Positions 16,278 to 24,683 of a stretch of DNA of 64,000 bases are shown piece by piece. Numbering within the stretch: position 1 is the stretch's first letter; each line of letters begins with the position of its first letter. Both the position numbers and the translations under genes were made by a program. The notes beneath the pieces are model-generated. The model was not told the DNA's origin. It did no database searches and saw nothing but the letters and a program-made list of their open reading frames with translations. Origin of the DNA: Rosenbergiella epipactidis (GTDB lineage: Bacteria; Pseudomonadota; Gammaproteobacteria; Enterobacterales; Enterobacteriaceae). The DNA lies in the NCBI RefSeq assembly GCF_018494055.1, contig NZ_JABBFQ010000004.1, positions 62,001-126,000 of the forward strand, written 5' to 3'.

Positions 16278-17075
16278 TTAATCTTTATTTTTTTTCCCAA
16301 ATATACTTTTAATCACATGTTTCCACGACCCCCTCCTTTTCAGATGTGACAAATATTGAGAGAAATCGTCAAATGCAGGATGGTATATTGTTGCTTTTTT
16401 TCTGTATAGATCTACAAATGGAACATAATGAGGTAACATGTATGAAAAAGAATTTCTATCGTAGATTATTTTTGACGAAGAATTGAAGCAGGAAGTTTTA
16501 AAATTATTATTTGATATTGTAGTTGCTACAAAAACCTCATCATTAGCCAACGTTGGGTTATTGACCCTACTATTATATAAAAAATCAACAGTTCGAGCGC
16601 TGACTCTAATTAGAGGAAAGAAAGTTCTATAAATTATTGAGTTGGAGAAATCCTTTTTATATTTGTACCACATCCAATCGCTTGTAGCCTTATCTAAGTA
16701 ACTACATAAGAAATCAGTATCGTTTTCGGAAAATAGTTTTATTAACTCACTGAACTCCTCAGTGACTAGCACATCAGGTTCAACCATCCACAAATAGTCA
16801 AAACTTATATGATTTTTAGATAAAAAATCATTAACTATATATAGGCAGTAATCACCGAATCGCCATTGCATATCGTTGGTATGAGCTAACTTTAAGTCTT
16901 CCACAATAGTTTTACTGAAAATCAGTGTTTTAATATTGCCATAATTAACATTATCATTTTTTTCATCCAAAACAATTAATGGTAATATACTAGAATTCAA
17001 ACCATCTAAAATACCATGCCATTTATTTGAATAATTATTCGACCTTAAAATCAAGATATTAGTATAATGATTCAT
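16278..17075 (-). CDS. Unrecognised protein, possible glycosyltransferase
   Basis: A 265-residue soluble protein that I do not recognise by family. The start at 17075 follows AAGG and overlaps the previous gene by 17 bases. Features that hint at a GT-A fold are an acidic DYLWMVEPDVLV segment near residue 96, in the position of a metal-binding DxD loop, and LANDEVFVAT near 180, resembling the catalytic DE loop of GT14-type enzymes. The C-terminus is basic, suiting membrane association. Its place between a GT14 gene and wzx supports a transferase role in repeat-unit assembly, but a modifying enzyme is also possible. Confidence 0.5.
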   Translation of the reverse strand: MNHYTNILILRSNNYSNKWHGILDGLNSSILPLIVLDEKNDNVNYGNIKTLIFSKTIVEDLKLAHTNDMQWRFGDYCLYIVNDFLSKNHISFDYLWMVEPDVLVTEEFSELIKLFSENDTDFLCSYLDKATSDWMWYKYKKDFSNSIIYRTFFPLIRVSARTVDFLYNSRVNNPTLANDEVFVATTISNNNFKTSCFNSSSKIIYDRNSFSYMLPHYVPFVDLYRKKATIYHPAFDDFSQYLSHLKRRGSWKHVIKSIFGKKNKD

Positions 17076-17973
17076 TCTTGACCGCCTTAGTGAACTGTAT
17101 AAAATCATCTCTATTGAGCGAATCTGAAGCTTTACGAGCAAATAGACACTTGGATTTTTTTAGTAGAGGATAATCTGTCATATCTAAAATTTTAGGATAT
17201 TGAGGACCAGAATCCCAATCAATATATCGCAAGCAATCATTAAATCTTTTTTTATCATGATATAAAGGTAATTTTAGATGCATTATTAATGTATGGAAAA
17301 ACATTTCATCCGGGCAATAAGTCCCTTCGAAAGATTTTAAAAAACCTGGGTTATTCTTTAAATAATCAAGAATAAGAGAAACAGACTCACTAGACAAAGA
17401 AAACCATTGAGTACCTTTATAAATATTAATATCATGATTTTTAATAAAAACCATACCCTCATCATTAATCATAAAAGGATAAAGAGAATATATTTTTTTT
17501 AAAACCTTTGTGAAGAAATTATTTTCTTTACGAAAAAAAATAACTGGATAGATAAATTTAAATCGTTTCAAGACATCAACATTATTATTACGATTATCTT
17601 GGAAATGAATCAAATTACGACCATTCAATCGGAACAAGAAATCTTTTAAAATGCTTACATCAACTAAGGGAAAGTCATCTGCTGATAATAAAGTAACGTA
17701 ACCATCCCCAGTATGATTTCTTAATAAATTAAGGGTTGCAAGCACCATTGAAATATCCCCCCACTTAACATCAACCCTTTCCTTAATTAAGTGGACGCAA
17801 CTACTTTTGAGAAATAAAAAATCGTCCAAATTAGATTTACTATCTACGTGAATATAAACCGAACAATTTCCACTCTTACTCAGATACTCACAGGTGAATT
17901 TTAAAGAATTTGTAATTCTATGGGCTAATATACAATATGAGTTTAATTTCATTTCACGCGAGTTACTATTCAT
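17059..17973 (-). CDS. GT14-type (core-2/I-branching) glycosyltransferase, second copy
   Basis: A 304-residue transferase with the GT14 hallmarks: CILAHRITNSL at the start, HVDSKS, a VKWGDISMVLATLNLL segment, LLSADDFPL, GTQWFSLS and the acidic CPDEMFFHT. In this family the enzymes add a sugar as a branch, often from UDP-GlcNAc or UDP-xylose; the donor here is unknown. The start may be 17973 (overlapping the GH43 gene by eight bases) or the internal ATG at 17952. It shares architecture with the gene at 21765-22583, so the locus carries two GT14 paralogues. Confidence 0.8.
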   Translation of the reverse strand: MNSNSREMKLNSYCILAHRITNSLKFTCEYLSKSGNCSVYIHVDSKSNLDDFLFLKSSCVHLIKERVDVKWGDISMVLATLNLLRNHTGDGYVTLLSADDFPLVDVSILKDFLFRLNGRNLIHFQDNRNNNVDVLKRFKFIYPVIFFRKENNFFTKVLKKIYSLYPFMINDEGMVFIKNHDINIYKGTQWFSLSSESVSLILDYLKNNPGFLKSFEGTYCPDEMFFHTLIMHLKLPLYHDKKRFNDCLRYIDWDSGPQYPKILDMTDYPLLKKSKCLFARKASDSLNRDDFIQFTKAVKNESLY

Positions 17974-18979
17974 AAATTCTTGGTTTTCCGGAAGAGTCTA
18001 ATTGAACTAATTTCCAAATATATCTACTTTTTGCTAAATTATTTGTATTCCAATTATCAGCCATAAATATTAATATACCATTATATTTAAACACATTGCT
18101 TCCTTGCGAATGAAAAGTAGTCTTAATATCATGAGGATCTTTACTGATTATGGGGCTACCTAATCTTTTCCATGCACCAAAAACTTTATTAGACTCATAA
18201 AGTGTGGCGCCATTGGGCTTCCAGCCTGTTGTTCCAGATGTGATTAAATAATACTTTCCTTGTATCTTAAACATAACAGGAGCCTCTTCGTATCTTCCCG
18301 GTTGAACTCGAATATATTTTCCCGTTAAGCTAGTATAATCATCACCCATTTGCGAAATGGCTATTGTCGCATTATCTTCTGTAGTAGAGATCAAATAACC
18401 TTTATCATCATCATCGATAAAAACGCCAATATCTCTGGACATCTGACCTGACGCGAAATCCCTTCTATTAATTAAGTTAGCTTTCCTTTCACCTACTAAA
18501 TTACCATTGATAGGACGAAACAATTTATTGATTCTTGAAATACTAACTAAAGAATAAGGCCCTAAAATATTCTTGGATCTAGCCACTCCAACTAATGCAG
18601 CTTTATAACCCTGATTTTTTTCCTCAACATGAAACCACATGACAAAATCATCATATTTTTTATTGTATATTATCTTTGGTCTTTCAACGAAGTAATCACC
18701 CTTACCAAATTTGTTAACATCATTGATGTCCAAGGCTAATCCCTTATATTTCCAATTTGAAATATTAGAACTTTGGTAGATTGAAACTCCTTGTTCATGA
18801 TCACTTCTATTCTCTCCATATAGAAAGTAATGCCCCTTGAATTTTATGACACCACCCGCATGAGCTGAAATATATTTTTTGGAATCATCAAATTCAGGAG
18901 GTTTTACTAATGCTATAGATGGAATTGATCTTAAAAAAAATAAAACCAATAATAATACTTTATAACGAAATAACGACAT
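17966..18979 (-). CDS. Exported glycoside hydrolase, GH43-like
   Basis: A 337-residue protein with an N-terminal signal peptide or anchor (VLLLVLFFLRSIPSIALV). The five-bladed propeller pattern of GH43 follows: ISAHAGGVIKFKGHYFLYG (the AHGG-like first blade), DIGVFIDDDDKGYLIST, EEAPVMFKIQGKYYLITSG and a final SQGSNVFKYNG. Characterised relatives cleave arabinan, xylan or beta-1,3-galactan. The export signal places it in the periplasm or outside. Being inside a polysaccharide assembly operon, it may trim or release the polymer; this is inference. It is as AT-rich as its neighbours and overlaps the next gene by eight bases. Confidence 0.78.
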   Translation of the reverse strand: MSLFRYKVLLLVLFFLRSIPSIALVKPPEFDDSKKYISAHAGGVIKFKGHYFLYGENRSDHEQGVSIYQSSNISNWKYKGLALDINDVNKFGKGDYFVERPKIIYNKKYDDFVMWFHVEEKNQGYKAALVGVARSKNILGPYSLVSISRINKLFRPINGNLVGERKANLINRRDFASGQMSRDIGVFIDDDDKGYLISTTEDNATIAISQMGDDYTSLTGKYIRVQPGRYEEAPVMFKIQGKYYLITSGTTGWKPNGATLYESNKVFGAWKRLGSPIISKDPHDIKTTFHSQGSNVFKYNGILIFMADNWNTNNLAKSRYIWKLVQLDSSGKPRIYE

Positions 18980-18987
18980 ATTCAGAC

Positions 18988-20079
18988 CTAAGATAATATT
19001 GATTGTAGCCGATTAACGAAATTATCTATATAGAAATATTCAATGCTTTTTTGAGTCTCAATTGGGTCGAAATTTAATTCCTTGTTTACGATATCATCAA
19101 GTATTTTTGATAGAACTAAAGTAGCTCCAATCTTGAAGAGTTTTCCATTTATTGGATCATTGATGAAATCAGAAGGACCAGTTGGACAATCTGATGAAAT
19201 ACATGGTATTCCGCGAGATAGCGCCTCACCTATAACGGTCGGAAGTCCTTCATAAGCAGAAGTAAGTATCAAGGCATCAATTTTTTCCAAAATCCTCCAA
19301 GGATCATCGTGCCAACCTCTATGAATAACTACTTTATTTTTTAATTTAAACTTATCGATATAATCTACAATCAATTTATAATCAGGACCATCACCTATAA
19401 GATGTAAAGTAAAATTGGTCTTTGATAGTAAACAGGCATCGAGTAAATCCTTTATTCTCTTCTGCCCCTCAAAAATAAATCTTCCTATGTAACAAAAATT
19501 CACACCATCAGGTTTATCATGTTGAATTTTAATTTCATTATGATCTACTGGGTTAGGGAAAAGTATATTTTTACTTTGAGGTAACAGTATATCCAGTTCA
19601 TGCATAATGCCCTTACTTATACATAGATTCCTATCTGAGTACCCAAAGAACTTAAATTCTCCATTACCAGAACTCGATGAAAAGTGGGGCCAACCAAAAA
19701 TAGTGAAATCTTGCTTCAATGCCCACCTTACCTTACTTAATAAATAACACAGCCCCGGTCCAGTAGATATAACATGAGAAAACTTTTCTTTTTTTAAAAC
19801 TTTAACTATATGATAAACATGATAAAGTTTGTTTAACTTCGTTATGGAAAACTTACCATCAATAATTTTTTTTGAACTGCACTCTATCCAATCAGTACTT
19901 CTATCTGCTTTGGAATAGAATTTTTTATTCAAATACACTCCGTCACTTAATGAAACAACACTGATCTTAACATCTGTAAACAATGGCGAGCTTTCGATAA
20001 TATTAGTTATTTTATTTATTATCCTCTCCATCCCACCATGGCCCGAAATGTATGAGGTAATAATTAACAAATTTTTCAC
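18988..20079 (-). CDS. GT4 glycosyltransferase (AmsD/RfaB-like)
   Basis: A 363-residue retaining transferase. It has the N-terminal SGHGGMERII donor-side loop and the C-terminal GT4 signature EGLPTVIGEALSRGIP with the following CISSDCPTGPSDFI. The GWHDDPW segment and overall layout resemble AmsD of the amylovoran cluster and LPS galactosyltransferase RfaB, suggesting galactose transfer, but the donor is not proven. It lies nine bases upstream of the GH43 gene in the operon. Confidence 0.83.
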   Translation of the reverse strand: MKNLLIITSYISGHGGMERIINKITNIIESSPLFTDVKISVVSLSDGVYLNKKFYSKADRSTDWIECSSKKIIDGKFSITKLNKLYHVYHIVKVLKKEKFSHVISTGPGLCYLLSKVRWALKQDFTIFGWPHFSSSSGNGEFKFFGYSDRNLCISKGIMHELDILLPQSKNILFPNPVDHNEIKIQHDKPDGVNFCYIGRFIFEGQKRIKDLLDACLLSKTNFTLHLIGDGPDYKLIVDYIDKFKLKNKVVIHRGWHDDPWRILEKIDALILTSAYEGLPTVIGEALSRGIPCISSDCPTGPSDFINDPINGKLFKIGATLVLSKILDDIVNKELNFDPIETQKSIEYFYIDNFVNRLQSILS

Positions 20080-20087
20080 GGCACCTC

Positions 20088-20969
20088 CTAGCGAAATTTA
20101 TTGAATATAAACTTCAAAGTATAAAATGCTATTAGGAAAATATTAAATAAATTAGGGAAATATTTAGCTAATGCAATAAGGCTTTCCTTCCTTAATTTCG
20201 AATTATTTTCATAGCTTCTGAGATGATTGCTCAGAACATTCAGTTCTAAATCATTCAAATCGTTATTATTTTTGAAAATTTCCATTGCTGATAATATTCT
20301 AGATAATTTAGAATCACTTATTCTTATTGAGTCATGTAAAACATCTTGAATATACGAGTAGTTTTCTAGATAAATAGAGTGTCTATTCTCGTTGAACATA
20401 ATTCGATACCATATTTCAAAATCTTGCCAAGCGGGTAGAAGTTCATTGAATAGATATTTTTTTAACACATCTGTCTTTGTAAATACCTGATTCCCGATGG
20501 AATTATAAGATAGCAAATGCCTATGAGTAATTACTTTCGGAGATAACATATTTGGTATTGACTTCTTCATTCCACTTTTAGTTAAAAATAAATTATGGCT
20601 ATGAAGGAAAATATAATCATCAAGAAGGTGTCGTTTACCGAAGAAAACACTCAGTCTATTTGGTAAAAAATAATCATCGTCATCGCTACCAGTAATATAT
20701 TTACCTTTTGCTGCTTGAATAGCAATATTCCTACTATAACAAGCTCCCCTACTAACATCATTAAAAAAGCATCTTACTTTAACATTGTTAATCTCTAACT
20801 CCTTTAAATAATCTGGAGTTTTATCTGTAGATGCATCGTCAACAATAATAATTTCGAAATCACTAAAGTCTTGTTCCAAAATTGAATTAACGCATCTTTT
20901 TAATAAATTTAACCTATTTTTAGTAATTATGTAAACAGTTATGTCGGGCTGATTTTTATTCGAAATCAT
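20088..20969 (-). CDS. GT2 glycosyltransferase (AmsB-like)
   Basis: A 293-residue inverting transferase with the GT-A start VYIITKNRLNLLKRCV, VDDASTDKT, and the metal-binding GSDDDDYF followed by LPNRLSVF. The C-terminus ends in a hydrophobic stretch (FNIFLIAFYTLKFIF) that could anchor it to the membrane. Closest by memory to AmsB of amylovoran clusters. It overlaps the preceding gene by four bases. Confidence 0.83.
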   Translation of the reverse strand: MISNKNQPDITVYIITKNRLNLLKRCVNSILEQDFSDFEIIIVDDASTDKTPDYLKELEINNVKVRCFFNDVSRGACYSRNIAIQAAKGKYITGSDDDDYFLPNRLSVFFGKRHLLDDYIFLHSHNLFLTKSGMKKSIPNMLSPKVITHRHLLSYNSIGNQVFTKTDVLKKYLFNELLPAWQDFEIWYRIMFNENRHSIYLENYSYIQDVLHDSIRISDSKLSRILSAMEIFKNNNDLNDLELNVLSNHLRSYENNSKLRKESLIALAKYFPNLFNIFLIAFYTLKFIFNKFR

Positions 20970-21784
20970 TTCCTATCCATTGAATAAATTTTTTTAAGAA
21001 GAAAATTTGGTAAAAATCTAGTTGATGTTCTAATAATGAAAGAAATAAGAACCTTATGAATTGGATATATTTTTAAACTAAGTTTAATTTTCAATAGCTG
21101 AAATTCACTCCTGATATACTTAGAGCCTTTTCTCCTTTTTACCATTTCACTATTGACTCTAACATGAAGGAGGTTTTCATCGGTATTCGCGAACACAAGA
21201 CCAGCTTTTATTCCTCTGAGCCATAAATTATAATCCTCCATAAATAAATGGTGCTTATAACCACCTATTTTTTCAACCTTATCTTTTTTAAAAACTACGC
21301 TCATGTGGTTGATTGGATTCTTGAACAGCGCATACTTCACAATACTCAAATTATCTATTGGTAAATTTTTAGTTCGAGAAGTATTATTCTCGTCATCGAA
21401 CTCAATAACACTAGATCCTAAAATATCAATATCAGGAAATTTTTGTATGACTTGTAGTTGTTTTTCAAATCGTTCGGCAAGACATATATCATCAGTATCC
21501 ATCCTTGCTACAATATTATGACTAACATACTTTAATCCATGATTTAAAGCATTACCGAGACCTTGATTCTCACTCAGCTTTACTATTTTTATATTCAAGA
21601 TATCCTTGAATGCTAGCACCTGGCTATCTAGTTCGTAATCGATTAATCCATCGTATACTATGATTACTTCATCTGCTTTAAGCGTCTGTCTATTTAAACT
21701 ATCTAAACACTGAAATAAGTTTTTAGATAATTCTTTATTATATAAAGACATTAAAACTGAAAATTTAATTTCGCTCACGTTCAA
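20966..21784 (-). CDS. GT2 glycosyltransferase (AmsE-like)
   Basis: A 272-residue inverting transferase with FSVLMSLYNKE at the start, VDxx-like DEVIIVYDG, the ARMDTDDICLAERF metal-binding and acceptor loop, and INHMSVVFKK. MEDYNLWLRG near residue 184 is the ED catalytic motif of this subgroup. The pattern matches AmsE and related colanic-acid type enzymes. It overlaps the upstream GT14 gene by 20 bases and the downstream GT2 gene by four, so expression is coupled. Confidence 0.83.
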   Translation of the reverse strand: MNVSEIKFSVLMSLYNKELSKNLFQCLDSLNRQTLKADEVIIVYDGLIDYELDSQVLAFKDILNIKIVKLSENQGLGNALNHGLKYVSHNIVARMDTDDICLAERFEKQLQVIQKFPDIDILGSSVIEFDDENNTSRTKNLPIDNLSIVKYALFKNPINHMSVVFKKDKVEKIGGYKHHLFMEDYNLWLRGIKAGLVFANTDENLLHVRVNSEMVKRRKGSKYIRSEFQLLKIKLSLKIYPIHKVLISFIIRTSTRFLPNFLLKKIYSMDRK

Positions 21785-22583
21785 ACCTTTCTTTATTAAA
21801 AATATTTACTTTTCTTGCAAACCAGAAATTATTACTTTTAGCTAAATTGAGTTGCTCTAAGCTCAGAAAACTAGGGCTATTAGATTTTTTTTCAAAATTA
21901 ATAAATCTCTGGTTTCCAATTGTTCGAAAATTCTCTTTAATTGAAATCATTTGAAAAACATGTTCATCAGCACAAGATATATTTACGAAGTTATTAATAA
22001 ACTCCCTATTATCATCATTTAAGACAATTGCGACATGACTTCTCTTCAACGAGAACCATTGTGAACCATAACAATAATATTTTTTTGGTAGACAAGTAAA
22101 CTTATAAATACTCCCTAGAAATTTATAAAATTTATTTAAACATCTAAAAAAAGGTTTTCTCAAATTACCGTTATCAGAAAACGGTACTTTGATATTTAAC
22201 CGCCAATATATATCCGGCCTATCCATAATTTCTATACATGCTACATCTCCATATCCATCCCATATATCACTCATTTCCTCAAACGAAATTAGAGGCAAAC
22301 AATCCCCGCTGATAAGATGGAAGTATTGATTATCTGGATTTGAAAAAGCATGCTCTAAAAGAGTTAGAGTAGCTCTTACTTGACTGAACCCCCCCCAATG
22401 CACATCAATCCTTTCTTGTATGAACAATATATTACTAGAGGCTATCTTCAATAATTGATTGTTATCAATAATTGACTTCTTGTCGTAATGTAGATAAAAA
22501 TTAATCTCTTTAAATCTTTTCGAGAATGAGATGATACTTTCGATGTTATTGTGGGCTTGAATTAAAACTGCAATCTTCTTCAA
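21765..22583 (-). CDS. GT14-type (core-2/I-branching) glycosyltransferase, first copy
   Basis: A 272-residue transferase with the GT14 pattern: VLIQAHNNIES, FYLHYDKKS, IDVHWGGFSQVRATLTLL, LISGDCLPL, GSQWFSLKRS and the catalytic-type CADEHVFQM. It is a paralogue of the gene at 17059-17973, sharing the order of all motifs. Such enzymes commonly create branches, so two copies suggest a branched repeat unit. It follows wzy by one base. Confidence 0.8.
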   Translation of the reverse strand: MKKIAVLIQAHNNIESIISFSKRFKEINFYLHYDKKSIIDNNQLLKIASSNILFIQERIDVHWGGFSQVRATLTLLEHAFSNPDNQYFHLISGDCLPLISFEEMSDIWDGYGDVACIEIMDRPDIYWRLNIKVPFSDNGNLRKPFFRCLNKFYKFLGSIYKFTCLPKKYYCYGSQWFSLKRSHVAIVLNDDNREFINNFVNISCADEHVFQMISIKENFRTIGNQRFINFEKKSNSPSFLSLEQLNLAKSNNFWFARKVNIFNKERFERERN

Positions 22584-22584
22584 T

Positions 22585-23817
22585 TTATTTACCCCAAATA
22601 TCGTTTCTTATTAAATACTTATCTGAATAACCATTATCTATATCGAGCAAGTAAAAAGTATTTAAATAAAATGGCTTAGCCTCTAACTCTAGCTTATTAT
22701 TATAATTAGGTAGAACATTGCTATAATCACCTATAAATATTGGAAAATAAACCAAAAGGTTTAGTATTACCGTTCTACTAACTATTAGCAATAATATTAT
22801 TTTTTTAAGGTTTGGAAAACCATTTATTTTAAAAATTGCATAAAAATATAAAAGAGTCACTGCCAATGAGATCCTCTCGAATAATGTAACATAAGATGAG
22901 AATAGCAGTGATAATGTACACAGTATTAGTATTAGATTAATACGTGAATCATTATTTCTTTTTCTATCTAGGATGCAGAGTATACCAATGAAAAAAATCA
23001 ATATAAAATTAAGTATTTTTTTCATTAACGTTGAGATGGTGAAATCTTGAACAGCAAAGCCACTGTCGTATAAATAATACATTAGCCGACTGGTAAATGC
23101 GCCACCAATTGAACCCAGTATCCCTTGAGATAAATTTAGAATTATAGGCATAACAAAGGCGAGAACAACAGACATATAAAAAGCAATATCTAAAGCTCTT
23201 CCTTTAAACTTCCTGATGTTTGTGATCAAAAATATCAACCATAATAATATAGCTGAAATATGAATTGATATACTAATTGATAAAGTTAAAAGTAGAAAAA
23301 ATATTTTAAAATTAGGGAATCTATCTTTCAAATAGTAATAGTAAATCAAGAAAACTGAATATGCATAACAGTTCCTGTTTATATCCATAATATCTCTGTA
23401 ATTTAGACTAAATAATGCCACAATTAACAGATATATGGTTTTATATTTTTCTGAGGTATCGTACTGATAACCTACACATTTAAACCAAGAGTATAAAATC
23501 ACAAATACATATAAGAAGATAAAATAATAGAAATCTATTGTTATATAGCTTCTCATTTTAACCGCAAACCAATTGTATAAGTTTGGAATTTCCCCATCCA
23601 TAAGATAATGTACTTTATAAAAGTTGGCAGAAGTGTCGTACATTATTGGTAGGTAAATAAATATTATAGCTAAAGATAATGATAAAAAGAATACACTATT
23701 TTTACCCCTTCCCTTTATATAGGATAAAGTAGAATATACATAACAGATAAAAGGATTAATACAAAACAAGATAAATGATATAAAGTTACGAAAATTCAAC
23801 CTGTAGTCTTTTATCAT
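22585..23817 (-). CDS. wzy: Wzy-type polysaccharide polymerase (EpsG family)
   Basis: A 410-residue integral membrane protein with many predicted transmembrane helices and a large external loop, the usual outline of Wzy polymerases. The segment LNYRDIMDINRNCYAYSVFLIYYYYLKDR, with Asp-Ile-Asn-Arg before a helix, is typical of the EpsG group. It would join repeat units at the periplasmic face. It overlaps the GT32 gene by four bases. Low sequence conservation is normal for Wzy, so the call rests on topology and context. Confidence 0.82.
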   Translation of the reverse strand: MIKDYRLNFRNFISFILFCINPFICYVYSTLSYIKGRGKNSVFFLSLSLAIIFIYLPIMYDTSANFYKVHYLMDGEIPNLYNWFAVKMRSYITIDFYYFIFLYVFVILYSWFKCVGYQYDTSEKYKTIYLLIVALFSLNYRDIMDINRNCYAYSVFLIYYYYLKDRFPNFKIFFLLLTLSISISIHISAILLWLIFLITNIRKFKGRALDIAFYMSVVLAFVMPIILNLSQGILGSIGGAFTSRLMYYLYDSGFAVQDFTISTLMKKILNFILIFFIGILCILDRKRNNDSRINLILILCTLSLLFSSYVTLFERISLAVTLLYFYAIFKINGFPNLKKIILLLIVSRTVILNLLVYFPIFIGDYSNVLPNYNNKLELEAKPFYLNTFYLLDIDNGYSDKYLIRNDIWGK

Positions 23818-24683
23818 ACCTCACTCCCCCTGATTAAAAAAAGATCATTAGGCGATTTAAGGTATTCTTTTTTATGAGATAATTTGTAGCAACCAATAAT
23901 TTCAGCATCATTCAATTCAACTAATGATGAACTTTCTAAAACCTCATCCAGTAAAAATCTTTCATTATTTTTTATAAAATTATTATCTATTTTTTCATTA
24001 AATGATTTATCGAAGTACTTCGTAGAACCAAATACATAGTCGATCAAGAAGTAGTCAAATAAATAATCCTCTCTTCTCCAGTAACTAAATATCAAATCTC
24101 TCATATATTTAATATGAATACTATTTTTAGGTGCGTAGAGGAAATATATAGACCATTTACCTTCCGATATGGAATCTATTTTTGAATTAGTATTTTTGAA
24201 ACTCGATATCTCTAAAGGATTTATATTTTTTATAAAACCACCATTCCTTATAAATATAGTCGCATCTATCCATAACCCTCCGTATGTATGTAATAACTCT
24301 AGCCTCATAATATCACTAAGTTGCGCTTGAGATATGACCCCCTTCTTGTACTTATCTAGTATATTGGAATCGATTTTGATAAACTGCTTAAAGTTTTTTT
24401 CACAAATATAGTTTATCTTATAATCACAACCCAATTCCCTTTCCACACTACTAATGCACTGCTTAACTATTTCTGGGGCTCTATCGACCCCCTGTAACCA
24501 ACATATCCAAATATATTTAGATTCTTTTTTTTCCAAATAGTTAGAGTAATCTAAATTCTTATCATTATATTTATTATAAATACGCCACATCATAATATTA
24601 TTCGCAAATTTGTTAAGCGTTCTTAACTTAGAAATTTGTGAAATTTTCTTAAGTGTTTTTACAAAAAATCTTGTTATTTTCAT
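23814..24683 (-). CDS. GT32-type capsular polysaccharide glycosyltransferase
   Basis: A 289-residue protein of the capsular polysaccharide synthesis family (GT32-like). It has YIWICWLQGVDRAPEIVKQC near residue 56 and the DxD region SDIMRLELLHTYGGLWIDATIF near 122-144. The enzyme probably adds the second sugar after WbaP, as the gene follows wbaP directly and overlaps it by one base (TGATG). Donor sugar is unknown. Confidence 0.83.
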   Translation of the reverse strand: MKITRFFVKTLKKISQISKLRTLNKFANNIMMWRIYNKYNDKNLDYSNYLEKKESKYIWICWLQGVDRAPEIVKQCISSVERELGCDYKINYICEKNFKQFIKIDSNILDKYKKGVISQAQLSDIMRLELLHTYGGLWIDATIFIRNGGFIKNINPLEISSFKNTNSKIDSISEGKWSIYFLYAPKNSIHIKYMRDLIFSYWRREDYLFDYFLIDYVFGSTKYFDKSFNEKIDNNFIKNNERFLLDEVLESSSLVELNDAEIIGCYKLSHKKEYLKSPNDLFLIRGSEV

